Assembly (NCBI GenBank): GCA_002348185.1
Contig: DDYW01000085.1
Location: 25,151-56,673 of the forward strand
Source: Candidatus Hydrogenedentes bacterium UBA2224
Lineage (GTDB): Bacteria; Hydrogenedentota; Hydrogenedentia; Hydrogenedentales; SLHB01
Direction: 5' to 3'
Length of the DNA stretch: 31,523 nt
Made by a program: the position numbers and the translations under genes. Shown here piece by piece: positions 5,864-13,388 of the stretch. The notes below the pieces were generated by a model. The model saw only the letters and a program-made list of their open reading frames with translations, was not told the origin of the DNA and did no database searches. The stretch's first letter is position 1; each line of letters opens with the position of its first letter.

Positions 5864-8698
5864 CTAGGGGTACAGCGGCTCTCCGGATGTTATCACGGTC
5901 AATCGAGCTCGCCGGCAGACATCAGCCCCTGCGTCACAGTCAAAGTTGAGAGTGTTGACGCCGCTCTCGACCTGTGGAATCTGGCCGCTCGGAACCACGC
6001 TGCCAAGACATTCGCCGTGTGCATCATAAACCTTGCAGTTGTCCGGCCCAAGAAACTCGAGATAGCTTCCGCTGTCGAGTTCTACGGGGAAGGTCAGGGC
6101 GCGCTCGCCCAGTCTCACAGCGGGATTAACCAACTTCTTCCTGTTCAGGGGAACGGCTTTGACCGTGCTGAGGCCGATCGTGACGGACTTGCCTTCGGGC
6201 ACATTGTTCACACCGAGCGTAAGCGACGCAATCTGGCCATAGTCCACCCAGATGTGATACATGGGATAAAGGAATCCCATGGCGCCCTGCGTGTTGCTCA
6301 ACACGTCGCTGAGACGACGCGTGTGGGCCCATTCATAGTTGCCCATGGCCTCCGACTCCGGCTCGACCAGTTCAAAATACCGGCGGCCTGTAAAATTAAC
6401 GTGAATGTAGTGGTCGGCCAACCCTCCGCCCGCATGGATGGGCGAGCGCAACTGCACATTCAGCACTTCTCCTTGTCCATCCCCATGCACCCAGAGCCCC
6501 AGTCCCGTGTCCTTCAGATCCACGGGCGCGGCGAACTCCTTGCGAAACGCCGCCCACGCCCGATACGGTTCGGCCTCGGCATTCTGAACCGACAGAACAG
6601 CATCCGCATCTGTTTCAGCCGGTTCAAGCGTTGCCGTCACACCCACCTGGGTCTCCGCTATAAACTCCGCGCTGTTGCCGAAATCCGTCAGGACCCTGCT
6701 CTCCGGCGCATCGTAGGGGGCAGGCGATAGACATGCTTCAATGCGCAGGCGCAATGGCTGAGCGGCATGGGAATTCGTGAACGTGAACGCTCCGGAACTG
6801 TCATCCGCCGTGACAAAGTGCTTCATGTAGGAGGTCGGCCGGAACTGCGCGCGCCCGTCATCTGTCAGCTCGAGCGAGTAATCCTGGCCGGGCGCGATCA
6901 GACGCTCCTTTATGGAATCGGGGACCAGTCCGCCGCTCCGGAGTTCCTCGTAGCGTTGCGCGATGGCGCCAAGCCGTTGCGTATTGGCGCTCTTCAGCCT
7001 CTCGGGCGAGAAGCCGACGATATACGAGAGACTGCTGTCGGTGGCCAGGGCTTTTGCGCAGACATATTCCATATCGTCCGGGAAGCTGCGTTCGGGCTGG
7101 ATGCCCATCCACTCGAAGTTTGCCCACCAGCCCAGGTGAGTCGGCAGAAACGCGGCCTTCCATTGCCTGTTGTTCGCGACATGGCAATCGACGAAGGCCT
7201 TGACGCTCCGTTGTGCGCAATCCCATGCCTGCATGCGCGAACGGGCGCGCCAGAGATGATGCGAAAATGTGCTCATTTCAATTACGGCGGGCTTCTCACT
7301 ATGCCGGAGCAACTCATCCACGAACTTGGCTTCGTAGTGCCACGCGCACGGCGCGCCTTCCAGAATTCCCGAACCGTCCAGCGCATCGAGGTAGAGCATG
7401 TCGAACCCGCAGGCGTTGTACAAATCGGCGGTACGCTGGGCCACTTCGGTAAAGAGCGAGGAGTCGCCCTGAGGCACAAACAAGCCGAAGCACTCTTTCA
7501 GGTGCCGTACCGTGCTTCCTGTGGAATGGCGGGCGGTACGGGTGCCGTAGGCGCCCCGAACGCAGCCCGTGAAGGCATACGGTGCTTGCTTATCAATGCC
7601 GGTATAGGTAATCAGTTCGTCGTCAATCTGCAGGGTCACACTGTTGCGAATTTGAAACCCCGTAACGGTGGACATGGATTCGGTACTCTCCGCGACGGGA
7701 ACGGTAACCGTGTCTTCCGCCATATCGCCGACAAGCGTGAACGACGCGTCCGCATCAAGTCTTGGGTCAGGCACGGGCGTAATCCAGGGGGAATCCTTGG
7801 CGATGAAGAAGGCATACGTGTGCAAGCCCGCAGCCATTCGCGCTTCATGGATAGCGTCCACGGCGGCCTTCAGACTGTCGCGCCCCTGGGGGTATATCTC
7901 TCTGTTGACTTCAAAGTCGCCCCAACGGAAGGCCCTGCCGCCGTGAAAATCAACCTGGCTCGCACCGGCGGCCTGTGCGGCGGCAACCCATTTGCCGGCG
8001 TTGTCCGGGGTGACATACTCGTCCATGGCAATCAGGTAGGACCCCTGGTTGATCGGCGCGTCCAGAGCCCAGGGTCCTCCCAACGGTGACCAGGCCACGT
8101 CGGGAGACGACTTCACGGCATCCTTCAGGGCGTCGCGCAGTTCACCCGTGGCACAGGCGACGATGGCGCCCCGCGCGCCCACAAATCCAAACCGTTTGTA
8201 GGCGATAAAGCCAGAAAGGCCGGACGACAATCCGGGAATCTGAAGGCAGTTGGTATTCAGATTCAGTGCCAGGGGGCTGGCGCTGAACGGCTCTGTGAAA
8301 TCGCCTTTCAGTGTAAGCGGGATCTGACCAAAAAGAAGTTCGTCAGCGTCGGTACACCCGAACGACGCCACCTCAATGTTCAAACGCCGGTGTTCCGGCA
8401 CCACGCGAAAGACGGCCTCTCCATCAAGGCCGGCGAACCCCACCGTGAGCCGCCCCTGATCAAAACGTGCCGCGGTGGCCGGAAACGCCTTGCCGCCGCT
8501 TCGAACTGTCGCGAAGGGCGTCTCTACTGAGGGGTCGCCATAATCGACGCCTGATTGACTGTCCACGAAGCCTGCCACACGGCCGTCCGGAGATACGCTC
8601 AGAACGAAGGAGTCCGTCTTCAAGCTCAGGGCGTCCTGTCCAGACGCGGCCAGACTCACGCTGGAGAGTACCAGCAGTATCACTGCCTTGATTTTCAT
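5864..8698 (-). CDS. large secreted barrel-type (glycosidase-like) protein, family not recognised
   Basis: The protein is 944 residues from the ATG at 8698, which opens a signal peptide (MKIKAVILLVLSSVSLAASG). The ribosome binding site is weak. The N-terminal roughly 220 residues are beta-rich, like the beta-sandwich before alpha-galactosidase-type barrels. Residues from about 230 look like a TIM barrel: QVDFHGG near 255, then CGFDMLYLDALDGSG with D438 as the candidate catalytic acid. A small beta module is inserted in the barrel at about 315-385 (IDDELITYTGI ... GCVRGAYGT ... H-x-x-GSTV). The C-terminal part is a beta-sandwich carbohydrate-binding-like region (AAFRKEF ... GLGLWVHGDG). It shares direction with the genes downstream. 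Function inferred as glycan processing, not proven. Confidence 0.55.
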   Translation of the reverse strand: MKIKAVILLVLSSVSLAASGQDALSLKTDSFVLSVSPDGRVAGFVDSQSGVDYGDPSVETPFATVRSGGKAFPATAARFDQGRLTVGFAGLDGEAVFRVVPEHRRLNIEVASFGCTDADELLFGQIPLTLKGDFTEPFSASPLALNLNTNCLQIPGLSSGLSGFIAYKRFGFVGARGAIVACATGELRDALKDAVKSSPDVAWSPLGGPWALDAPINQGSYLIAMDEYVTPDNAGKWVAAAQAAGASQVDFHGGRAFRWGDFEVNREIYPQGRDSLKAAVDAIHEARMAAGLHTYAFFIAKDSPWITPVPDPRLDADASFTLVGDMAEDTVTVPVAESTESMSTVTGFQIRNSVTLQIDDELITYTGIDKQAPYAFTGCVRGAYGTRTARHSTGSTVRHLKECFGLFVPQGDSSLFTEVAQRTADLYNACGFDMLYLDALDGSGILEGAPCAWHYEAKFVDELLRHSEKPAVIEMSTFSHHLWRARSRMQAWDCAQRSVKAFVDCHVANNRQWKAAFLPTHLGWWANFEWMGIQPERSFPDDMEYVCAKALATDSSLSYIVGFSPERLKSANTQRLGAIAQRYEELRSGGLVPDSIKERLIAPGQDYSLELTDDGRAQFRPTSYMKHFVTADDSSGAFTFTNSHAAQPLRLRIEACLSPAPYDAPESRVLTDFGNSAEFIAETQVGVTATLEPAETDADAVLSVQNAEAEPYRAWAAFRKEFAAPVDLKDTGLGLWVHGDGQGEVLNVQLRSPIHAGGGLADHYIHVNFTGRRYFELVEPESEAMGNYEWAHTRRLSDVLSNTQGAMGFLYPMYHIWVDYGQIASLTLGVNNVPEGKSVTIGLSTVKAVPLNRKKLVNPAVRLGERALTFPVELDSGSYLEFLGPDNCKVYDAHGECLGSVVPSGQIPQVESGVNTLNFDCDAGADVCRRARLTVITSGEPLYP

Positions 8699-8873
8699 AG
8701 GATCATCTGCTTTCGCGCGTTTGGACGCGTTCACAAAGACATCGCTGCACAGATTCGGGAAGGTCGACCCATACCTTGAAGATGGATTCCTTGTCGACAG
8801 GCATGGTCAGCCAACGGGACACTCTATTACCCCCAATGAAGCAGGTGAGTTCCTCGCCTGAACAGCGTGCCTG

Positions 8874-10244
8874 CTACTCTTCGCGAAGCACGCCGTGAAC
8901 TCTGGACCACAGCACATCGGCTTCTTGACGCCACCCGTCAAATGCCTCTTCGCTGTCGGGATACCGTTCATAGTGTTTTTTGATCCTGCCCGCAATGGAG
9001 AGCGAACGAAGCATGCCGAAAACGGTTAAGAGACGGAACTGCCCCGAGCACACCCCCCCCAGCATTTTGACGGCCCAGCCGAGCATTTCGACAACGCTCA
9101 TCTTGGCCTCGAAATGCCTGTTGGTGTCGGTAAGGGCCTTATCCGAAAACACGATGTCGTTCTTGAACATGAATTCCTGTTCACTCATCGTGCAACTCAC
9201 GGCGCTTCCAAGCCAGCCCATGATATGCGCGAGTTTGGCGCCCTGACCGCGCATGTATTCGGTGTTGACCCGCCACATGTTACGACGCGTCGCAGCGGCG
9301 CCGCTTGCGATCATGGGCGCGATGGTCTCGGCGGCGATTTTGCACAATGTCCAGCCGGAGGTGACGCCTTCGCCCGAGAAGGACTTGGTCGTGCACGCGC
9401 TGTCGCCAATCGCAAGGAATCCGTCGGCGACAAACGAGTATGGCGGCCGCCGGTACGGGGTTGTGCCCTGTTCTTTGTAGAGCACTTCATGTTCCGGCAG
9501 CGTGACGCTGGACGTGAATTCCTCGTAGGCCTTCTCGGCGTGCGCGAATGAATGCGCATGGCCAATGCCGATGATGGCGCCGTCGGGATCGTGCTGAGGC
9601 GCGATCCAGGTTTTGTAAGCGGGCCAGCCGCACGGCCTGGTCACTCTGTCTTTCGTGGGGTCCTTCAATTTTACATAACGCAACACGACATAGAACTTCT
9701 CGTGGTCCGCCACCTGGAAATTCTCGACGCCGTACCCGTCCTTGAGTTTGGTGCGTGCAACCGCGGCGATGCCAGAAGCGTCCACCACGAGCTTCGCGGC
9801 GACGGTGTGGACCATCCCGTCCTTTTTCAGTGATACACCGGCGATCTTCCCGTTACCGTCGTAGACAAAATCGGCAAACTCCGTGTCGCAGGAAATTTCC
9901 GCTCCGAAGGATTCCGCCCACCGGTTGAGCCTCTTGATGAAAAGCGGCATGTGCAGCACGATGAACGGATAGTCGGTCGTCTTGGGGTAATTGCCCTCAG
10001 GCGACAGCGTGATCCCGTTCTGAAATTCGGACACGTAGTCCTCATCTCCGGGCCGGGGTTCGGGGACACCGAACCCCGGGAGTACCTCTTTATCGAGATG
10101 AAATATGTCCAGCCTCCTGCCGAGGGTCTCTGAGGTAAGCCTGTCCACGATGAGCACGTTCATGCCCTGTTCCGCCATGAGCTTGCCGAAATAGCTGCCC
10201 GCCGTGGCGGCGCCGACCACAACCACGTCATACGCATCGTTCAT
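8874..10244 (-). CDS. FAD-dependent oxidoreductase, geranylgeranyl-reductase-like
   Basis: The protein is 456 residues from the ATG at 10244, with GAGGG upstream. It has the two FAD hallmarks of the geranylgeranyl reductase / p-hydroxybenzoate hydroxylase superfamily: an N-terminal Rossmann unit (VVVVGAATAGSYFG, about 8-21, ending in VDR near 35) and the second FAD loop GDSACTTKSFSGEGV near 280. KLVVDASG (about 151-158) is the usual strand before the ribityl contact. The dinucleotide motif is GAATAG rather than GxGxxG, an unusual change. No signal peptide is seen. Members reduce isoprenoid double bonds or oxidise lipid-like substrates; this substrate is unknown. It is flanked by glycosidase genes but separated from the next one by about 175 bases. 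Confidence 0.8.
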   Translation of the reverse strand: MNDAYDVVVVGAATAGSYFGKLMAEQGMNVLIVDRLTSETLGRRLDIFHLDKEVLPGFGVPEPRPGDEDYVSEFQNGITLSPEGNYPKTTDYPFIVLHMPLFIKRLNRWAESFGAEISCDTEFADFVYDGNGKIAGVSLKKDGMVHTVAAKLVVDASGIAAVARTKLKDGYGVENFQVADHEKFYVVLRYVKLKDPTKDRVTRPCGWPAYKTWIAPQHDPDGAIIGIGHAHSFAHAEKAYEEFTSSVTLPEHEVLYKEQGTTPYRRPPYSFVADGFLAIGDSACTTKSFSGEGVTSGWTLCKIAAETIAPMIASGAAATRRNMWRVNTEYMRGQGAKLAHIMGWLGSAVSCTMSEQEFMFKNDIVFSDKALTDTNRHFEAKMSVVEMLGWAVKMLGGVCSGQFRLLTVFGMLRSLSIAGRIKKHYERYPDSEEAFDGWRQEADVLWSRVHGVLREE

Positions 10245-10356
10245 CACTGTCCCTCGCAAGTATCAGGTCCAGGAAAAACCACCCATGTTTGATTCCCGCC
10301 CAATGGAGTTTAAGAAAGCATACCAGATACCGAAACGGGACGCGCGGTATTGCGAC

Positions 10357-10373
10357 GCAGGCGTCTCGCCTGC
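10357..10373 (+). repeat. DAGVSPA-type dispersed repeat, copy 1
   Basis: The sequence GCAGGCGTCTCGCCTGC is itself an imperfect inverted repeat (GCAGGCG / CGCCTGC around TCT) that can fold into a hairpin. Read in one frame it gives AGVSPA, a pattern seen scattered in many large bacterial genomes. Confidence 0.85.
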
Positions 10374-10384
10374 ATTCTTGTCTT

Positions 10385-10415
10385 GTAGCGCAGGCGTCTC
10401 GCCTGCATCCGGATC
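10385..10415 (+). repeat. DAGVSPA-type dispersed repeat, copy 2 (31-bp extended unit)
   Basis: This has the same 17-base core (10390-10406) with flanks GTAGC and ATCCGGATC. The full 31 bases recur as a perfect reverse complement at 10547-10577, so the pair could form a long stem enclosing copy 3. Confidence 0.9.
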
Positions 10416-10434
10416 GGCCCGAAAAAATGAGAAT

Positions 10435-10451
10435 GCAGGCGAGACGTCTGC
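10435..10451 (-). repeat. DAGVSPA-type dispersed repeat, copy 3 (inverted, one mismatch)
   Basis: GCAGGCGAGACGTCTGC is the reverse complement of the core with one substitution. It lies between the arms of the 31-bp inverted pair. Confidence 0.85.
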
Positions 10452-10485
10452 GCTGCAAGATCCTCAGGATTTGCCCAGAATGTTC

Positions 10486-10514
10486 TCCTTGGCGGCTTTG
10501 CGTCTTTGCGTGAG
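10486..10514 (+). repeat. fragment of a second dispersed repeat
   Basis: The segment contains CTTGGCGGCTTTGCGTCTTTGCGTGAG-like text with repeated CTTTGCG units. I recognise this as similar to a short intergenic repeat common in genomes that also carry the DAGVSPA element. Only one copy is in the window, so the call rests on recall. Confidence 0.4.
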
Positions 10515-10546
10515 GCCATTATCCCCTCGCCGTATTTCACACCATC

Positions 10547-10577
10547 GATCCGGATGCAGGCGAGACGCCTGCGCTAC
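10547..10577 (-). repeat. DAGVSPA-type dispersed repeat, copy 4 (31-bp extended unit, inverted)
   Basis: This is an exact reverse complement of 10385-10415, with core GCAGGCGAGACGCCTGC at 10556-10572. Confidence 0.9.
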
Positions 10578-10736
10578 AACATCCCCGCTCTTTTACGGGG
10601 CTCTCAAACTCGGCGGTGAAAGATGCCGGCCCCTTCCGCAAACCCGCTTTATACGCTATACTGCTTCCATGACAAGGGGGTCTGCAGCGTTGGCAGCACA
10701 TGCCGCCGTATGCGGGGCATCGGCGTGCGGACGTGC

Positions 10737-10768
10737 CATGCACGGGCGCATGCACGGGCGCATGCGCG
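10737..10768 (+). repeat. short tandem repeat, 12-bp unit
   Basis: CATGCACGGGCG occurs twice in a row (10737-10748 and 10749-10760), followed by a partial third unit CATGCGCG (10761-10768). It lies upstream of the predicted start of the secreted protein gene. Confidence 0.8.
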
Positions 10769-10905
10769 AAGCTCCACTTTGCTCGCGCGGCCTGGACCCA
10801 CACCGGCTCCATTCCCCAGACGCCGCACACCGCCACCCGGAATTGTGCCGCGAATGCCTGCCCGCCGCAACGATGGGTCCTGGTTCTGCCAGCGGACCGC
10901 CGGGG

Positions 10906-11889
10906 ATGGCCCTCACCGCAAAGGCCCGGTGCGCCGGTGCCGCGGCTTTACTGATGCTATGCCTCTCATTTTCAGCCGCCGTTGCCGCGCTTACAGAAGC
11001 ACCGCCCGCGTGCGGGGAAGCGAATGCCTTGCCGCAAGATGAGCTCGACACGATCAGGGCGTTTGTGGAGCAGACCCTTGGGTTGGACATCGAGCGTGTA
11101 GATGTTGAAGGTTTCCGGTCGGAGCCATCGCCCTCGGACCCGGAGGGAACAGCCAGCCGACGAATCCGGGATATTGATGTCACATGCGGCAACGCCAACA
11201 AACCCCTCAGTGTTTGGTACGACACCGAAACTGGGGTAATCTGTGCCTATTCAAGCCGAAACGAAGACCCGGAATATGCACGGAATCTCGGTCATGAGCG
11301 CGCATTTTCTGCGGAAAGCGCGTTCCGCTCCGCCATCCGCGTTCTTCAATACTACGGACTTTCAACACAATTGCGTGATTATTGCAGGTTGTTCATGGAC
11401 CGTATGAACCTCGGTCGTGAGGACGATCTTTACGGCGCTGAATGGCGGTTTTATCGTGTCCTTTCCTATCAGGGGATGCCATGCCGTGGCAGCATGATCA
11501 ACATATTCGTATCAGCAGTCGACGGACGGCTGTCTCTTTTCAACTATAGGCCCGTTATTGCGCCGGAACCGTGCGAGTTTAGGGTGTCTCAGGAGCAGGC
11601 TCTTGTCATCGCGGAGAAGTGGTGTCGAAGCGCAGGGCGGGATATCGAGGATTTGAACGTCGACGACGTGAGGCAGGTAATTGCTTCGCCGGGTTTCTTT
11701 GCCGGTCCAGATGGCAAGATTACGGTCGATTTCAGCGCGCCCACCAAATCATTCTATTGTTGGGAGGTTCCGTATGTGTTCTTACCGGGGTCATTCCCTT
11801 TACTCCTGTGGGTTCGAATGGACACCGGCGAGGTGATCGGCAACCAGGCTCGTTTGATGACCTCCGGCGAAGGCTTTTGTTGCGAGTAA
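10906..11889 (+). CDS. secreted protein of unknown function, PepSY-like features
   Basis: I start at the ATG at 10906 because it opens a signal peptide (MALTAKARCAGAAALLMLCLSFSAAVA), giving 327 residues. ATGs at 10873 and 10669 are in frame but would add an atypical Cys/His/Arg-rich stretch. No good Shine-Dalgarno is seen. The mature part has two helix-strand units of the PepSY kind: DELDTIRAFVEQTLGL ... PLSVWYDTETGVICAYS, and FRVSQEQALVIAEKW ... LLWVRMDTGEVIG. Such domains often act as inhibitory or chaperone-like modules of exported proteins. It is a lone plus-strand gene between minus-strand operons. Family assignment is tentative. Confidence 0.6.
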   Translation: MALTAKARCAGAAALLMLCLSFSAAVAALTEAPPACGEANALPQDELDTIRAFVEQTLGLDIERVDVEGFRSEPSPSDPEGTASRRIRDIDVTCGNANKPLSVWYDTETGVICAYSSRNEDPEYARNLGHERAFSAESAFRSAIRVLQYYGLSTQLRDYCRLFMDRMNLGREDDLYGAEWRFYRVLSYQGMPCRGSMINIFVSAVDGRLSLFNYRPVIAPEPCEFRVSQEQALVIAEKWCRSAGRDIEDLNVDDVRQVIASPGFFAGPDGKITVDFSAPTKSFYCWEVPYVFLPGSFPLLLWVRMDTGEVIGNQARLMTSGEGFCCE

Positions 11890-12215
11890 GGTTTTTGTGG
11901 TGTTCAGTCAATAGTGACATCAACGACATGCTACACATGAATGTAGGCGGCGATGGACCGGGAGTCGGACGGGAATGTGGGAGAAGAATTGCGAACGGGA
12001 TAACCGGATTTCCGAATCCCTATCCAATCCTGTTCATCCTGTAAATCCTGTTGAGATTCCGGAGGGCAGCGTCACCTTATGCTCGGACCTGCCGGGTATG
12101 GATCCCACGCTCCCGCAGAAGGTCTATTTCGAGATGAAGGCGCATATGGATTCCCGGGACTGATTCCGCGAGCAGGGGGAACGGCGCACGCATCTCCTTT
12201 TCACAACCGGGGGGC
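11890..12215. other. intergenic spacer between convergent genes
   Basis: This spacer separates the plus-strand secreted protein from the minus-strand AhpD-like gene. It contains the ATCCTGT repeat at 12026-12052. Just after it, a plus-strand frame without a credible start ends at 12163 (SVTLCSDLPGMDP ... AHMDSRD). It could be the tail of a lost gene, but I cannot identify it. No clear terminator is seen. Confidence 0.6.
12026..12052 (+). repeat. ATCCTGT dispersed repeat (NPVHPVNPV type)
   Basis: Three 9-base units follow each other: AATCCTGTT, CATCCTGTA, AATCCTGTT. In one frame it reads NPVHPVNPV. I recognise this as a short repeat found between genes in many environmental bacteria. Confidence 0.7.
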
Positions 12216-12677
12216 TCACGTGCGTTTTGCAGGCTGATAGGTCCCCGGCTCTTTTCGAAAACTCACGGCCAGCCGGTTCCAGCCGTTAATGGCCACGATC
12301 GCCAGGGTCAGGTTCACCAGCTCTTTCTCGTCGATGTGCTGCCGGGCGAGTTCATAGACCTCGTCGGGGACATTCGTTTGTGCGATATTGGTCACGGCCT
12401 CGGTCCAGGCGAGCGCGGCACGTTCCCGGGCGCTGAAGAAGGGGGTCTCGCGCCAGGCGGAAAGCGCGTAAAGCCGCTGCTCGGTTTCACCCTGGGCACG
12501 GGCATCCTTGCTGTGCATGTCGATGCAGAACGCGCAGCCGTTTATCTGGGAGGCACGGAACTTCACCAGCTCGAGCAGGGACGGCTCGAGACCGCATCCG
12601 TGCACGTATTGCTCCAGTCCCCACATGGCCTTCGCGGCGTCCGGAGCGACATTCGCATAATCGATACGCGGTTCCAT
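12216..12677 (-). CDS. carboxymuconolactone decarboxylase / AhpD-like family protein
   Basis: The protein is 153 residues from the ATG at 12677, with AAGG upstream. Its core INGCAFCIDMHSKDAR contains C48-x-x-C51-x-x-x-H55, the CxxC-x3-H active site of AhpD-like alkylhydroperoxidases, in the CMD domain. The C-terminal half (LVNLTLAIVAINGWNRLAVSFR) completes the all-helical fold. Such proteins reduce peroxides with a thiol relay, or act on lactones when the Cys pair is absent; the Cys pair here favours a redox role. It follows the cupin gene by 39 bases on the same strand, so the two are probably one operon. Confidence 0.9.
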   Translation of the reverse strand: MEPRIDYANVAPDAAKAMWGLEQYVHGCGLEPSLLELVKFRASQINGCAFCIDMHSKDARAQGETEQRLYALSAWRETPFFSARERAALAWTEAVTNIAQTNVPDEVYELARQHIDEKELVNLTLAIVAINGWNRLAVSFRKEPGTYQPAKRT

Positions 12678-12716
12678 AGGTTTCACCTTTCGCTTGTTTC
12701 TCTTGGGGTACACGGG

Positions 12717-13046
12717 CTAACGGAACACGATCGTCAACAAGACCAGGGCATCCTCCATTCCGGTGATGGTGTGGGGGACGCCGCCCGGTAGAAACAGCCA
12801 ATGTCCCTCAGGAACGGCTCGCGTCTGTCCACCTGCCGTGAACGCGATTTGACCTTTCAGGCAGTGTATCGTGATGGGACCTGCTATCTGGTGATTTCGA
12901 CACACCTCGTGCGCTTTTGGGACCACCAGCCGGATGGTCTCAAAGGCGTCGGTCTTCACCAGCGCGTGCGATCTCGCCTCGGACAGCCCATCAGTGTGTG
13001 GGTGAAGGTCGACGGGAATGCCCGGCTCCGCATGTGGAATCGCCAT
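12717..13046 (-). CDS. small single-domain cupin protein
   Basis: The protein is 109 residues from the ATG at 13046, which has a perfect AGGAGG seven bases upstream. It shows a single beta-barrel cupin domain: first motif around HEVCRNHQIAGPITIHCLKGQIAF, with a degenerate metal-ligand set, and second motif GHWLFLPGGVPHTI, matching G-x5-P-x-G-x2-H. Metal binding is possible through the remaining His residues. It precedes the AhpD-like gene in the same direction. The pair is common in bacteria and is usually linked to oxidative or xenobiotic stress; that role is inferred. Confidence 0.85.
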   Translation of the reverse strand: MAIPHAEPGIPVDLHPHTDGLSEARSHALVKTDAFETIRLVVPKAHEVCRNHQIAGPITIHCLKGQIAFTAGGQTRAVPEGHWLFLPGGVPHTITGMEDALVLLTIVFR

Positions 13047-13388
13047 GGTAACTCCTCCTGGGAGGGCCTCTCGCGCATTGCCGCGCCTAACGCCACCGGC
13101 GCGCACGGGGATATCCCTTTCAGCATACCGTCCCTCCTGTACAGGAGGAACAATTGATCTTGCGTTTATCTTTCAACAGTCACCAGGCGAATTGGGATGC
13201 CGCGGCACAGTGTGTCTGTGGCAGTTCGTGGCAGGCGTGCTCCCGCCAGGAGGTTCAATGTAAGGTCATGCCGTACGAAGCAGGATTTGAGAGACTGTTT
13301 GTCGCGCAAGACCGGCACAAGACTCTCAGGAATGCTTTCGCTGAGAAAGAGGGCGCCCAGCTATAAACCCCGGCCCTTCCCGACGGGC
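13047..13388. other. intergenic region upstream of the cupin operon
   Basis: I see no gene in this 342-base stretch. It contains a perfect 16-base palindrome at 13133-13148, well placed upstream of the cupin start, and presumably holds that operon's promoter. No convincing -35/-10 pair was found. Confidence 0.6.
13133..13148. promoter_or_regulatory. perfect 16-bp palindrome, candidate operator
   Basis: CCTCCTGTACAGGAGG is fully self-complementary. It lies 87 bases upstream of the cupin ATG. It could be a dimeric regulator site for the cupin/AhpD-like operon or a short hairpin; no regulator gene is nearby. Confidence 0.4.

Larger units (their letters stand above)
10245..10905. other. repeat-rich intergenic spacer
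   Basis: This stretch between a minus-strand flavoprotein and a plus-strand secreted protein has no convincing gene. It holds four copies of a 17-base inverted element, a fragment of another dispersed repeat near 10486-10514, and a short tandem repeat. A TATACT (10657-10662) could be a -10 box for the plus-strand gene, but its -35 is poor. A frame continuous with the downstream gene runs through the region, but its Arg/Cys/His-rich translation looks non-coding. Confidence 0.7.

Noticed and set aside
8703..8804. 33-residue minus-strand frame (MPVDKESIFKVWVDLPES...) ending four bases before the 944-residue gene
   Set aside because: The tight spacing is suggestive, but the ATG has no Shine-Dalgarno and the codon pattern is not clearly coding.
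10669..10905. N-terminal extension of the secreted PepSY-like protein from an in-frame ATG after a TATACT box
   Set aside because: It would add a Cys/His/Arg-rich stretch with tandem-repeat sequence in front of a clear signal peptide; the -35 is poor.
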